Of a stretch of 64,000 bases of DNA, positions 20,937-32,217 are shown one piece after another (positions within the stretch are counted from its first letter, which is position 1; every line of letters begins with the position of its first letter). Source of the DNA: Hyaloraphidium curvatum (lineage: Eukaryota; Monoblepharomycota; Hyaloraphidiomycetes; Hyaloraphidiales; Hyaloraphidiaceae). The translations under genes and the position numbers were made by a program. The stretch is from NCBI GenBank assembly GCA_025558095.1, contig JAIVFI010000013.1, forward strand, positions 186,001 through 250,000. Reading direction: 5' to 3'. A model generated the notes under the pieces. It made no database searches, was not told the origin of the DNA, and saw only the letters and a program-made list of their open reading frames with translations.

Positions 20937-21902
20937 ATGTCTCCCGCGGCTGCCCGCAAGATGGGCGAGGAAACGCTGGCCCTGGTGACGGAACACATCC
21001 TGAAGATGCTCCGGATCGTGCCGGACCCGCTTCCCTCCGGGATCGCGCGCAGGCCGCCGCACCGGAGGCGTCCGCTGTTCGTCTGCCTTTCCGGACCGCA
21101 GGGGTCCGGCAAGAGCACGTTGAACTCCAATTTGGAGCGTGCGCTGGCCGAAAAGGACATTAAAGTCGCCGTGACGGGCTTGGACGACGTGTATCTGTCG
21201 TTCCGGGACCAGGAAGCTCTGCGGACAACTCACCCGGACAACACGCTCTGGCAGGGCAGAGGTGTCGCCGGGACGCACGATATCGCCTTGGGGACCAACA
21301 TGTTCGATGAGCTGGAAGAAGCACAGAGGACTTGGTACGATTCGGGGGGCACGAGCCCTTCGCGACCCGTCCTGCTTCCGCGCTACAACAAGAACGCGAA
21401 TGGCGGCCGCGGCGATCGACTGCCAGAATCCGATTGGCCTGCCGTTTCCGCCCCCGTGGACGTCGTCATTTTCGAAGGCTGGATGAACGGGTTCCGTGCC
21501 CTCCCGGAGAAATCGGTCGAGGAGCAGTACCGATCGGGGAAAGCGCACTACATCGTGCAGCACAAGCTGGAGCACGTGTTGGAGATGAACTCTGCGCTGC
21601 GGCGCTACGAAAGCGAATGGTGGACGCGGTTCGATTGCTGTATCCACCTGAGGGCGGTAGATTATCGATTCAGCTACGAGTGGCGGTGGGAGGCGGAGCA
21701 GAAGGCGAAGGGGCCGCTCACGCGCGAGCAGGTGGAAAAGTTCGTGGACAGGTTCATGCCGATGAACGAGCTGTACATGGCCGAACTTGCGGAGCGGGGC
21801 ATGTTCGGATCGGACCCACGGATTGCAGAGGCCATGAAAGACAGGCATCTCCAGGTCTCCATAGACATTGAGCGACGACTGGTCGGCCACAGGGTCATAT
21901 GA
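20937..21902 (+). CDS. D-glycerate 3-kinase / TDA10-like P-loop kinase
   Basis: Single-exon protein of about 321 residues. It begins MSPAAARKMGEET; the frame is open far upstream across RCH1, but the family similarity starts here. It has a Walker A GPQGSGKSTL, AVTGLDDVYLSFRDQ, HPDNTLWQGRGVAGTHDIALG, LPRYNKNANGGRGDRLPE, VDVVIFEGWMNGF (Walker B region), and DYRFSYEWRWEAEQK followed by VEKFVDRFMPMNELY. This matches yeast Tda10 and plant glycerate kinase (GLYK), which phosphorylate D-glycerate to 3-phosphoglycerate. Yeast Tda10 activity is less certain, so substrate is inferred. It converges with BCS1, with only 44 bases between stop codons. Confidence 0.85.
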   Translation: MSPAAARKMGEETLALVTEHILKMLRIVPDPLPSGIARRPPHRRRPLFVCLSGPQGSGKSTLNSNLERALAEKDIKVAVTGLDDVYLSFRDQEALRTTHPDNTLWQGRGVAGTHDIALGTNMFDELEEAQRTWYDSGGTSPSRPVLLPRYNKNANGGRGDRLPESDWPAVSAPVDVVIFEGWMNGFRALPEKSVEEQYRSGKAHYIVQHKLEHVLEMNSALRRYESEWWTRFDCCIHLRAVDYRFSYEWRWEAEQKAKGPLTREQVEKFVDRFMPMNELYMAELAERGMFGSDPRIAEAMKDRHLQVSIDIERRLVGHRVI

Positions 21903-21946
21903 TTCAATACAGCGATATGGGTATCTGGTATCGCCGGGTCAAGAAA

Positions 21947-23330
21947 TCACGTTGATTGAAGAAGGTCCCCGGCGGCGTTGACCGCGCCTCTGGGATCATC
22001 GCGCCAGTAGGTGAAGTGGCCCTGCAGCTGGGCCGTGCTGATTTGCAATCCCCTGCACTTCGTCACAAACTCGTCCGCCAGCACGTTCGTGTCCAGTTTC
22101 CCGTCGGGGTCCGTCGGGTAGAAGCGCAGGAACATGCCCCGGATCTGTGCCGCCGTCGCGTGGCCAAACTCCTGCCTCACATCGGCTCGACCGGGACGGA
22201 TCAGTGCGGGATCCAAAAGATCGACGTGGTTCGTGGTCATGAACACCAGCCGCTCTTCTGCGGCAGCAACACCGTCGAGAGCGTTCAGGAGGCCCGAAAA
22301 GGTGACCGTCGACGTGAAGCTGGCAAAGGAGACAATGAGGATGGCTTTTTGACATGGCACTTCCAACCCACCCCTGCTTCTCGTTGGGATCCCGGCGCAC
22401 AAAGGCAGCATCGATGTCCTCAAGGAGAATGATGCTCCGCGGCGGCGCGTGGCTCAGCAGGTGATTCAACCGATCGTCGGTGAGGCCGCGTTCGGACAAG
22501 TTGAGCAGGCAGATGTTGAACTGCAGCTCACCCGCCAAGGCTTGGATGAAGGACGACTTGCCCGAGCCGGGCACACCATAGAAGAGATACCTATTCCGAG
22601 CCGTCAATAGTGCTGACCGGATCACCGCAATCCACACTTACCCTCTTCGATAGGGGATGCCACGGTCCGCGTACCATTTGCCGTTGCCGATAAAGTCCTT
22701 CACGTCCTTGAGGATCTTCTCGCTGATCCCCTCGTCCAAGACCACAGACTGGATCGGCCGACGCTTCCGTGGCTGCCCAAACGGCCTCCATTCAGGTCCG
22801 TAGCTGGTGTAGATCACCGTTTTGCCCTCCTCCTTCGTGAGGGCCAGGGCTTTCGCGTCCTGGAGCATCTCGGCAAAGAGATGCCGGTCCATGGTCAGGG
22901 TCGTCAGCGTCACGGTCTCCCACGGCGTGCCGGACGTGAGGTCCAGCATCTGCCTCTCTCGCGTCCGTTCCATCGCGAACCATGCCGATCTGTATTTGAA
23001 GAAGTGGCGCCCAGGTCCCGGCACGAGCTCGAACCGAGCTGAGGTGGCCCCGTTATCGTGCTTCACTACCGACGTTTCCACGCTAAGGGCCGGATTGAAC
23101 ATCCGCTTCATGGCCCCTTTCCGCTGATTCGAAGCCATCCATTGGAGGAACCACGAGTAGGATTTGTCGTTCGACGGAATCTCCAGCGTGGTGAACAGTC
23201 GCTGCCTCGCGAGACCCGAGGCCTGTACCAGACCCTGCCGCAATACTGCCAGGCCGGCGGTGATCCCAATGAGGCCGGCACCGCCCGCGAAGTACGGGTT
23301 CGACGCCATGAGGTCGTTCAGGAAGCTCAT
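21947..23330 (-). CDS. BCS1 mitochondrial AAA chaperone
   Basis: Inner-membrane AAA ATPase that translocates the folded Rieske iron-sulfur protein into complex III. Exon 1 starts [17 protein letters not shown] with one membrane helix ([15 protein letters not shown]), then the BCS1-specific domain ([73 protein letters not shown]). An intron at about 22588-22638 (GTAAGT...ATAG) leads to [14 protein letters not shown] (Walker A), [11 protein letters not shown] (Walker B) and [10 protein letters not shown] second intron, about 22300-22370, precedes [32 protein letters not shown] (sensor/Arg finger) and the C-terminal helices ending LLQST. Length and domain order are normal. Confidence 0.92.
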
Positions 23331-23914
23331 CGTCGTCCAACGGCCTCCGATCGCGCAAATGCAGCTTCAAGCCAGCTCTGCTATTGTGATCCGGTCCCAA
23401 AATGGGACGTGGAAGGGCTGCTCCTGGCGCAACGTAGCGGGACGCGTTGTTTGGTTGTGCCGGATCGCGCGGGAGGAGCTGCCGGGCCGATCACGTGCCG
23501 GGAATCTTGCAGTGTCTTGCTCCCTGGCCTGTTAGCAGCAGGCGCTATCGCTTCCAGCAAAGTGTCTTGGACCGCCGAAGCCAGCGCTTCAGATTCGCCG
23601 GGCCCGTCGCCAGCTGTGCGTCTCGCCGGGTTCTCGGTAGTCACCTCCAGCTCACCCGGAGATATCTTCCGTTCTCCCGGTTCCCAAACGGCATTGGCCT
23701 TCTCTTTGTTACCTGCTGTCGGCACGCACTGTGCCTGTTTCATTCCGACATATCTGCTGGAAATCTTCCTTGCTTCGCGAGGAAAGCAGGCGGACCGGAA
23801 CAACTTGAAGCCGAGGCTTCTGCTTAACGTTTCGCGGAGTGCAAGGTGGACTGGAACGCGCCTCGCAGCCACGGATGATGCTGAATATTGGATTTGCACG
23901 ATATTCGGCCACAG
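23331..23914. other. Divergent spacer BCS1 / PMP47
   Basis: 584 bases between two start codons. Open frames on both strands (for example 23381-24025 minus) are domainless and overlap the first exon of the carrier, so I treat them as chance. It probably contains both promoters. Confidence 0.35.
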
Positions 23915-25206
23915 ATGAGCGACAACGTGGCTCACGCGCTTGCCGGAGCCGGAGGCGGCATCCTCAGCATGGCCCTGACGTACCCGCTGGGTGAGGACGG
24001 CCGAAGGCCAGCAGTTTCGCCACATATTGACCGAAACCGCGGGGATCAGTCAACGTCTCCATGCGGTCTTCCGTTCAGGCCAAGCAGGCCGGCGGTAAGC
24101 CCGTCAGCCAGATTGACGTGGCCAAGAACGTCGTCAAGGAGGAAGGTGTTGCCGGCCTCTACAGGTGGGATTGGTCGCTTCGTTGACAACAGAGCATTCT
24201 GACGAAGCGCGCGATCGGCTGCGGCGTACCCCCTCCAGCGGCGTCGAGAGCGCGCTGTACGGCGTCGCTCTGACCAACGGCATCTACTACTACTTCTACG
24301 AGGCCGTCAAGGCCGCTTTCGAGAGTGCCGCGGGTGTGAAGCGCGCCATGACGACCTTCGAGAGCATGGCTTCGGGTGCCGTCGCCGGTGAGCACGAACG
24401 ACGGCAGCCTTGTGTCGGTCCCAACTCACTTTCGTTCCCAGGCGCTGCCACCGCGATCGCGACGAACCCTGTTTGGGTGAGATTGACACGCAGATCGACA
24501 AGATCGCACCCTCATTCCCTTCTCCCGTGACAGGTGGTCAACACTCGCCTCGCTGTCCGCAAGGACACGCTGGACGAAACCACTGGGGAAAAGAAGGCCG
24601 TGGCGTCCAAGTCGACTTTTCAGGCGGCGCAGGAGGTTTACCGCGAGGAGGGCATCCAGGGTTTCTTCAAGGGCGTCGTCCCCGCCCTGATCCTCGTGAT
24701 CAACCCTATCATCCAGTACACGGTCTTCGAGCAGCTGAAAGCCTGGATTGAGAAGAGCCGGAAGCTGACGAACTGGGACTTTTTCTGGCTCGGCGCCGTC
24801 AGCAAACTGGCCGCCACCGGAACGACCTACCCGTACATGTGAGGGGATGCCACCCGCTCCAGTTTGAGTGGCCCCATTGACGATCACGCCAGCGTCGTCA
24901 AGCAGCGGATGCAGCTGAAGCAAGGCACGGACGAAAAGACCCGCTACAGCTCCGTGCTCGATGGTTTCCAAAAGATCCTGAAATACGAGGGTGTCGGTGG
25001 CTTCTATAAGGTCGGTTAGCCGCTACACTGCCATCAGGTTGTCTCGCTCACTTTTGTCTCTTCAGGGTCTCGAATCTAAGCTGATGCAGTCCATCCTCAC
25101 CGCCGCCTTCCTCTTCATGTCGAAAGAGATCCTGTTCGAGTACGCGGTGCGGCTTCTCGTCATGCTGGGCGCACGGCCGAAGCCGGCCCCGATCAAGCAG
25201 GCATGA
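23915..25206 (+). CDS. Peroxisomal adenine nucleotide carrier, PMP47/SLC25A17 family
   Basis: Mitochondrial-carrier-family protein of the peroxisomal PMP47/ANT1 type, which exchanges ATP, AMP or CoA across the peroxisome membrane for fatty-acid activation. The first exon is MSDNVAHALAGAGGGILSMALTYPL (carrier signature 1). Introns then interrupt often: near 23991-24051 (to VNVSMRSSVQAK), 24163-24237 (to GVESALYGVALTNGIYYYFYEAVKAAF), 24388-24441 (to AATAIATNPVW), 24476-24535 (to VVNTRLAVRKDT), 24836-24893 (TTYPY to VVKQRMQLK) and 25011-25066 (to GLESKLMQSILTAAFLFMSKE). Three carrier repeats are recognisable. NPVWVVNTR is a hallmark of the peroxisomal subgroup. It ends KPAPIKQA. Confidence 0.88.
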
Positions 25207-25309
25207 TGGTCAGGTCTTGCGACTCTTCTTCATGTACACTTCTATGGAATGCCGAAGAGGGTATCACAAAAGGATGAACTAACACCCGCGCCGCCGCGCC
25301 GTGCCAACA

Positions 25310-26474
25310 TCACGGGTTCGACAGCAGAAGAAGCTCCTTTTTGACGTTCTGGCATTTCAACTTCAGAATCTTGACCGCTTCGCGAAAGAGTTCGTCCGGA
25401 GGAAGAATGCCCGTGGATTCCACCGAGACTGCAGATTTGGAACGAAAGGTTAATGAAAAGACACCAGTGGTAACCGGCAGACCTTACAAATGAAGTGATC
25501 CCGCACCCTCCCGAGCCGCACCTTGTCGGCAAACTCGGGATGGCGCAGTACCTCGCGACTGACAGTGTCCTTCCTGGGGTTCACGATCCGGGCCTCCTTC
25601 TCCCCGTCGTCGTTCACGAACACCTCCGCCACGCCAGGAGGAAAGCATCCGACAAAATTTTCCGCGTCGTCGCCCGTTATCGGCTCCAGGATGGTGATCT
25701 CCGGCAGCAAACGGTACGACGCCGTGGCAACGGGCGAAAACTTGGCGTGGTCCTTCCCTATGCCCTTGACGGCATGCATGTCCATTTCAATCATCTGATT
25801 CGGCCTCATCTTGGCGATGAGGATGTCCGGGTGCACCGGCTTGAACTCCCGGCCGGGCGCGTTGGTGGGCGACGGTACGAAAACAATGTCCCGCGAGTAC
25901 ACGGAGGAGTGGAGGTACTTGTCTGCGGGCTCCACAGCATTGACAGGCGCATCCGGATTGACTTTGCACGCCACGTTGAGCCGGAAGGAGATTGTGGTGA
26001 CGTCGTTGTGCTCTCCGTAGCCCGGGATGGGATCTCGTTCTAGCGGGAGCCCCAACCGCGTGAGAAGCGCTTCGAGGGCGAAGTTGGGCACCACGCACCC
26101 CATTCAAACTCTCGCGGATCCGCCTTGATGGGGATCAGGCCCAGCCGCTGCGCCACGATTTCGTCCTGGACGATGGACGTGTTTTGCAGCGAGTAGACCC
26201 GCTCAATCGCCATCGTCGGGACCTCGGCGATCAGGATCCGCCGGAAGGCGTTCGCCACGGAAGCGTCGACGCCAATCATGTCGAACTCCATGTCGTTGCC
26301 CTCGAGCTTCGTGACGACGATTTTGAAGTTCTTCTTGAAGGACGCGAGGTTCCACGACAGGTCCTCCCCCGGGAACGAGCCCGGGTACTCGTTGCTCGTA
26401 ACGCTCGACACGTGGTCGGCATGGAGCGAGACATGCTTGCGTTGGTAGTCGCTCCGCTCGCGGAAGTCCGCCAT
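25310..26474 (-). CDS. RPC40/AC40, shared subunit of RNA polymerases I and III
   Basis: Alpha-like assembly subunit (POLR1C) that pairs with AC19 in Pol I and Pol III. Exon 1: MADFRERSDYQRKHVSL, SWNLASFKKNFKIVV, DMIGVDASVANAFRRILIAEVPTMAIERV, IVQDEIVAQRLGLIPIKADP. An intron near 26042-26102 (after EFEW) leads to ERDPIPGYGEHNDVTTISFRLNV, SRDIVFVP, VHPDILIAKMRPNQMIEMDMHAVKGIGKDHAKFSPVATASYRLLP and REVLRHPEFADKVRLGRVRDHFI. The last intron (about 25435-25488) joins to FSVESTGILPPDELF and ends LLLLSNP. The alpha motif and the KDHAKFSPVATA segment are diagnostic. Confidence 0.93.
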
Positions 26475-26899
26475 CGTGGGGGGACTCGTCCTGGTTTGTC
26501 GTTTTGATTGGATTGCCTTCTCCGCCCATCCCGGCCCACCTAGTCCGCACCGGCTTGGGCGGTGTATAGGCCCTCGCCTTCTTCCCCTAACACCACGACG
26601 CCCATTTGAGAAACAGTCAATGATGATTGTTTCAATTTTGATCCACTTGCTCCCCTGTATGGAGCTGTGGAAGGCCCGATCATCGAATCAGTGTTCCAAT
26701 CAGGACCCCAATCAGCACCGTGTAGCTCAGGAGGATTGATCGTTTCAGTTTTGAGGAGCTGAAAGCTGGAAGAGATTGGATCTCCCGACGGGGGTAGGCT
26801 CGATCAGCCGTTTTCGTTTCGGAAGCAGATTTTCCGCGCGCGGCCCAGGCCATTTTAGCCTCGCTTGCGCTGCCAACCCGCGAACCGCGCGCGCCTTCA
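26475..26899. other. Divergent spacer RPC40 / CRAL-TRIO gene
   Basis: 425 bases, noticeably more AT-rich in 26590-26760 than the flanking coding DNA. I see no gene. Short repeats of the word CAATCAG occur near 26697-26713. The word GTGTAGCTCAGGAGG near 26720 resembles a D-arm but no cloverleaf follows. Confidence 0.35.
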
Positions 26900-28216
26900 A
26901 TGGCGGCCGAGGCGGCCTCTCCGATGCTTGGCTCCACTCTGTTCGGCGACTTTGGGAAGCAGCGGGACGTCGTCCGGCGCGACACGGACGGGACGCTGGT
27001 CGGCGGGGGATCGTCAGACTCTGACTCCCTCGGCGGGCGGCTCTCGCCAAGCGCGTCTCCCGTGTCGGTCGCGGTCCCCGACTTGGAGGGCAACCTGAAC
27101 GAAGTGCAGCGCGACGCGCTTCGGCGCCTGCGCGCCTTGCTGGACGAGTCGCCCCACGGGTCGACGTTCCAACGGCACCAGAAGAACCCTTACGAAACGG
27201 TCGAGCATCTCCTTCTTCGGTTCCTCCGCGCCCGCTCCTACAACGTTTCTGCGGCATGGCAGATGCTGAAGGCGGATTTGGACTGGCGGTGAGCCTTGGC
27301 GGTGCCTGTCGTGGAACCGACTCTTGACCGTTTGCCACCGCTGTCACCCAACCTCTGAATCGCGCGCAATCCGGCATCAATCCGTCGAATCTCCCTGTGG
27401 TGCGGGTTTATCTTCTTTGTCTCGTGCGCTGGTCCTCGTTGCTGCGCCGATCTCTCCCATTTCTTCGCACGATGTGGCCATGCGTCGCAAGAGAGGAGAA
27501 CGACATCGCAAGCCTGACCAGCCGGTCTCCCGACGACGTGCTGGGCTGTCCCGTGGGCGTGATGTTCGAGCAAATGCCGATTTGGGTGCAGGGCTTCGAT
27601 CGAAAGGGTCGCCCTGTTGTCTACCGAGGGTGAGTTTCCATGCACGACAAACGCAACGTCAGTGTCTGACTATCGGTCAGGTTCGGACACACCTGGGTCT
27701 CGCGCGTTCTGGAGCGCACCACGTTGGACGGGATGCTCAACTACCACACGTACCTCAACGAGGTGTTCTGCGAGGCGCTGGGTCCGGCGTCCGAGAAGGC
27801 GGGGCACCTCGTCGATACGTTCACATTCGTCGTGGATGCCAGGGGGTGGCATGTCGGTCTGGCGACGAAAGCTGCATACGGATTTCTTCGCGGGATGTCG
27901 GTTTCCGATGCCGCGCACTACCCCGAGAGATTGGGTCGGATCGTCGTCATCAATTCGCCATTCCTCATCCACACGGGTAAGTTGCTGTACTATTGCTCTT
28001 CGCCCGCACGGACTGCTTACATGGTGCTGCACAGCATGGAGGATTATTTCTGCCTGGCTTGATCCCGTGACGCGAGCAAAAGTCAGCATCGTTTCGGAAA
28101 AGGACACCAAGGCAGTTCTGGACGAGCTGATTGCGCCGGAGGAGTTGATCGACGACTATGGCGGAAAGGCGAGGTCGCAGCGGCCTTTGGATCCCAACGG
28201 AAAGCCGTACTGGTGA
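26900..28216 (+). CDS. CRAL-TRIO (SEC14-like) lipid-binding protein
   Basis: Predicted phosphatidylinositol/lipid transfer protein. Exon 1 starts MAAEAASPMLGSTLFGDFG with a Ser-rich leader, then the CRAL-TRIO N-terminal helices LNEVQRDALRRLRALL, YETVEHLLLRFLRARSYNVSAAWQMLKADLDWR. An intron (about 27290-27500) leads to LTSRSPDDVLGCPVG, MPIWVQGFDRKGRPVVYRG. Another (about 27631-27679) leads to FGHTWVSRVLERTT, VDTFTFVVDARGWHV, FLRGMSVSDAAHYPERLGRIVVINSPFLIHT (lipid-binding core). The last intron, about 27976-28034, joins to AWRIISAWLDPVTRAKVSIV and EELIDDYGGKA, the expected Sec14 C-terminal motif. Members shuttle PI/PC or sterols between membranes; the ligand is not predictable. Confidence 0.88.
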
Positions 28217-28289
28217 AATTCATTTCAAGCAATGTGCATACCCAACAAAGTCTTCTTGTGTGAAGCTTCGCAATACACCAACGTGCCAT

Positions 28290-30611
28290 TCACCGTTCCT
28301 CGACGTAGTTGGCCGGGAACAGGCCAATCTCGCCTCGCGCGTTTTTCCCCTTCCACCACCCTTCATCGATTTTCTCTATGTCAGTGATCACCTCCCCGTC
28401 CGCAAACGAAATTTCGTTGCTTTCTTGCGCCTCGTAATCAAAAACGGCGTCGGCGACGATGCCCGCCGCACGGGCAGGTGCGGGCGGCGCCGCAACGGCC
28501 GCCGCAACCGGGGGAGGGGCGTAGGAAGCCGCTGGCGGAGGGGCGTAGGAAGCCACCGGCGGAGGGGCGTAGGAAGCGACCGGCGGAGGCGGAGCAAAGG
28601 CAGGCGGCGGTGGGGCCTTGAAGAACTTCAGCTTAGCTACCGGCCATCAGTCAGAACGCAGAGCAAACTTACCGCGGCAGCAACTTCCTCCACATAGGTT
28701 GAGGGGAACAAGCCAATCTGTACGGAAGTAAAGACATAAGTCACTTTCCACGCCACCGCAATTGCACGTTCACTCGCCTCGCCCGCCGCATTTTTGCCCT
28801 TCCACCACCCTTCGTCCACTTTTTCAATGCTGGTAATCAGCTCCCCGTCCGCAAAAGAGATCTCGTTGTCCTCCGCCTTCTCGTAGTCGTAGATGGCCTT
28901 GGCCGTGATACCACCGGACGCGGCCGCAGGAGGCGGCGCCGCGACCCGGGCTGCGGCAGCACGGCGATCCTCCTCCTCCTGCCGTTTCCGTTCATCCGCC
29001 TCCCGCCGCGCCCGATCCTCGGCGTCCTTCCTCGCGCGTTCCTCCGCGTCGCGCTTGCGGGCCTCCTCTTCCCTCTTTCGCCTCGCCGCATCCTCCTCCT
29101 CCCTCTGGCGCCGCGCTTCATCATCGCGGCGCCTTCGGTCCTCTTCTTCCTGCCTGCGGTTCTCCTCTTCTTCCGCCCGCTTCCTGTCATCTTCTTCCCT
29201 GTCATAGGTCGGGCGCGGAGGCGGGGCAACCGCGACGGGAACGGGAGGAGGCGCCACGGGTGCCCGGGCTGCCGCAGGAGGCACACCCTTCCTGGCCTCT
29301 TCGCGGCGGCGCTGCTCTTCTTCGGCCTCGGTATCCAAAGCTCCTTGCCTTGCGCGAGTCATTGCTGCAAGTTCGGCCTCCCGGCGGGCGCGTTCGGATG
29401 AGGCGTCGTTCCCGGCGCTGATGTCCGGCACGTAGTCGGTCGAGCGCTGCTTGCGGATCGCAGCCAATTCGGCCTAGATAAGGCGATCAGATCGGTTACG
29501 ATAAAGGCGGCACCGACAGTATAAGGATACGCACCTCGCGGGCCGCACGATCATCCTTGGCAGCCGGGGCAGAGACGTCGTCCGCGCTGCTCCTCGCCTT
29601 CCGCAGTGCCTCCAATTCGGCCTCCCTCGCCTTCCTCGCGTCTTCCCCGGACGACGCCCGGGCTTCAGCGGGCGCGGCCGCAGATGCCTTCGAGGCCTCG
29701 CGCTCGCGAGCCTCGCGGTCGGCTTGCTCCCTCTTGGCGCGTTCCTCGGCAACTCGCTTGTCCGTCTGCGAGGCGGCCGAGGTAGCGAAGCGGTTGCCCG
29801 AGATAGGCTTGGGCTCAGGGAGGGTCTTGCTAACCGGCTGATAGGCGCTCCCCTGCCACCACAGTCAGTCCAATCATAAGGGTGATCGAGGGCAATAGAA
29901 CTCACAACTGGCTCCGGAGGCGGCTCAACCTTGCTCGCTTTCGGAATATCAACCACGGTCTTCTTGTACACCGAACCCTGAGAAAGTAAGAAGTGTCAAC
30001 GACGCTAGTGATCCGCGAAAGGAGGCCGGGATACCAACCACGGGCTCTGGGGGCAGCTCCGGCTTGGCCACCTCGTTGTGGATCGAGTACTTGGCCCCGC
30101 TCGCGTCCCGGACCTTCTTCTTGATGTTGGCCGGATCGACATCGGCGTCGTGGCGCGCGTTGATGGTGACGTGGGCTCCCTGGTCAGGCACGCGTTAGGA
30201 TGACCGGCACTGCGTGCCTGCGACGATGCTCCCCCGACCTTGAAGAACCGCTGCACCTCGGCGTTGTGCGTGGCAAAGATGCCCTTGTCCGGCACGCCCT
30301 CGCCGCACCAGCCGATGAAGACGAACTTGGGCAGGCCCGAGATGTCGTCGACGACGCGCGCAAACGCGTACTGGATCTTTCCGTCGCCTTTCCGCGCGTC
30401 ATCGATCCGTGTGCGATTCCAGAAAGCGAGCGGACCCACTGAACTCGTCCGTGAGGTCATCCAGACCCGAGCCCATCTTGTTCACTTTGAGCGTGTCCCG
30501 GCCCAGGTAGCCCGTGAGCACCCAGTCGATGGACGACTTGGGGTCCAGGACTTTCTGGTAGGCATCGTTCAGGTCGCGTCCGTACTGCGAGAGGTTGAGC
30601 GGCGTCCCCAT
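28290..30611 (-). CDS. ABP1/drebrin-like actin-binding adaptor (ADF-H plus two SH3 domains)
   Basis: Cortical actin-patch adaptor. The first exon (MGTPLNLSQYGRDLNDAYQKV) starts an ADF-homology domain continuing over introns near 30430 and 30200: YAFARVVDDISGLPKFVFIGWCGEGVPDKG, GAHVTINARHDADVDPANIKKKV. Short exons with PEPVV motifs follow (near 29990 and 29900), then a long Lys/Glu/Arg/Ala-rich coiled region (29800-28960) with repeated AREAELAA-type segments (positions near 29620, 29470 and 29380). SH3-1 is AKAIYDYEKAEDNEISFADGELI...WWKGKNAAGE, an intron, then IGLFPSTYVEE. A Pro-rich spacer with three ASYAPPPVAS-like copies precedes SH3-2 (ADAVFDYEAQESNEISFADGE...IGLFPANYVEER), which ends the protein. 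Two tandem SH3 domains instead of the single one in yeast Abp1 is an expansion. Confidence 0.9.
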
Positions 30612-30889
30612 CGTTCGTCGCGGAGGGGGCGGAGTCTTGGTTGCTGAGCTGACGTTGAGAGAGCTCCGCGTCCGAGCTCCGATCAAAGCCTGTCCACGAA
30701 ACAACGACTGACGACGAAACCGATTCAAATCGAGGATATCTAGTGACTGCAATGGATTTGCGTGCAATGTACAGTATTGTCCTCGCTGTGGGATATAAGC
30801 CTTGGTTGAAGTTTTCTTGATTCCCTTCCATTCCCTGGACGCCTTGGTATCGTGCTTCCATGCTCGTGTGATTCGAATGCTCTGGCGCT

Positions 30890-32059
30890 CAGTTCTCGAG
30901 GCCGCCAGCGAGCATCTCCTGAAGAGGGAACAGCTAGCGTTAGAACCGGGGAGATGATTGCAGATCAGGCCGGCGCACCTTGATCTTGGCCGAAAGGTCC
31001 TCGACGCCGTCGACCGCAATTTCGCGGCCGTCGCGGAGCACCTTGCTGGACTTGATAGGGGCCGAGACGTCGACGCCATCCGTCACGATCTCCTTGAACT
31101 GGTCGTGGTGTGAGAGGCCGATCGAGGAAAAGTCAGCACAACGCACCTCCTCGGCGGTGACGGGCTCGTCGAACTCGGGCTCCTCGTCCTCCTCCTCGTC
31201 CTCCTCATCCTCCTGGTCGACCTGCAGGGGAGTGATCGTGAGCGAACGGAAACGGCGACCATGCACATCAACGCACGGGGGTCTCTTCGTCCTCGGCAGC
31301 GGCTTCTTCGGCCTCGGGTGCGTCGGCCTCGTCGGCGACGCTGTCGTTCTCTTCATCGGAGGCCTCGTACTCGCCGTCCTCTTCATCGTCGCTCTTATTG
31401 AGTCACAGAAGGTCAGAATCGAGTTTGTTCCCATCAGCGATCCCTCCTACCTCGAATTCGCCCTTCTCGATGGTGGTGGCACGCAGCTCGCTGAACACCT
31501 GCTTGCCGGAGCGGAGCACCTGGGTGGGGTTGAAGATTCCGTCCTACGGAATGGAGATGCGAGGTTGATGGAAAGTGATTAGGGCGGACTGCACAGGATG
31601 CGAACCTTCTGGTACGAGAGGGGAATCTGGGCGTCGGAGACGACGTCGACGACTTCCTCCATCGTGATCTCCTCGTCGGCCTCCTCTTCCTCCGACTCGA
31701 GGGACTCCATGTCGCTCTCCGCGGCGGCGGCCTGCTCGCCCTCGGCGGCCTCGGGCGCGTCAACCTCCTCCTCGATGTCCTCGCTCTCGGACTCTTCGGC
31801 GTAGGACTCATCATCCGTGTCTTCGTTCTGCGAGGGGAGGATGGCCGGTGGGGCGGCGGTCCCGGGGGAGGGGAGAGGTCAGCGAATCACGGGGCGATGC
31901 GGGCCGGGGCCGCGGCAGGCGGCGGCGGATGAGTGCTTTGCTCACCATCGGGTCTGGGCCGAGGAGGCGCTCGAGGTCGGCCTTCGCGGCGCGCTTGGCG
32001 GCGGACAGTTCGGGCGCGGCGGCCGCGACGTCGGGGGTCGGAGCTCCGGCGAGGGCCAT
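30890..32059 (-). CDS. Acidic intron-rich protein, function unknown
   Basis: I do not recognise this family. Reading frames join cleanly over at least six introns. Exon 1 MALAGAPTPD...LERLLGPDPM; exon 2 NEDTDDESYAEES with long Glu/Asp/Ser runs, ending MEEVVDVVSDAQIPLSYQK; exon 3 DGIFNPTQVLRSGKQVFSELRATTIEKGEFE; exon 4 SDDEEDGEYEASDEEND; exon 5 VDQEDEEDEEEDEEPEFDEPVTAEE; exon 6 FKEIVTDGVDVSAPIKSSKVLRDGREIAVDGVEDLSAKIK; a short exon EMLAGGLEN. The product is about 240 residues, strongly acidic, with two short ordered-looking segments (exons 3 and 6). Such composition is common in chromatin or ribosome-assembly proteins, but that is only a guess. It is divergent from the PXA gene, 158 bases away. 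Confidence 0.6.
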
Positions 32060-32217
32060 CTCTTGCGCGGTCGACGAGAGAATCTTGGCGGCGGCAAAGG
32101 GCGAGAAGGCGGGCGCTGCTGGATCCGGGACGGCGGGCCGGCGAATTCACGACTGATGGAGGGAAGGATACGAGCGCGCGCGATGATCACCCTCGCTCCA
32201 CTTCCCCACGCCCGGGC
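32060..32217. promoter_or_regulatory. Short bidirectional promoter (acidic protein / PXA protein)
   Basis: 158 bases separate two divergent ATGs, so the two genes probably share regulatory sequence. No specific motif recognised. Confidence 0.3.

Noticed and set aside
23381-24025. 214-residue minus-strand frame
   Set aside because: It has no domain and overlaps the first exon of the PMP47-type carrier.
26697-26760. tRNA candidate around GTGTAGCTCAGGAGG
   Set aside because: Only a D-arm-like word is present; no anticodon arm, T-arm GTTCGA or acceptor pairing follows.
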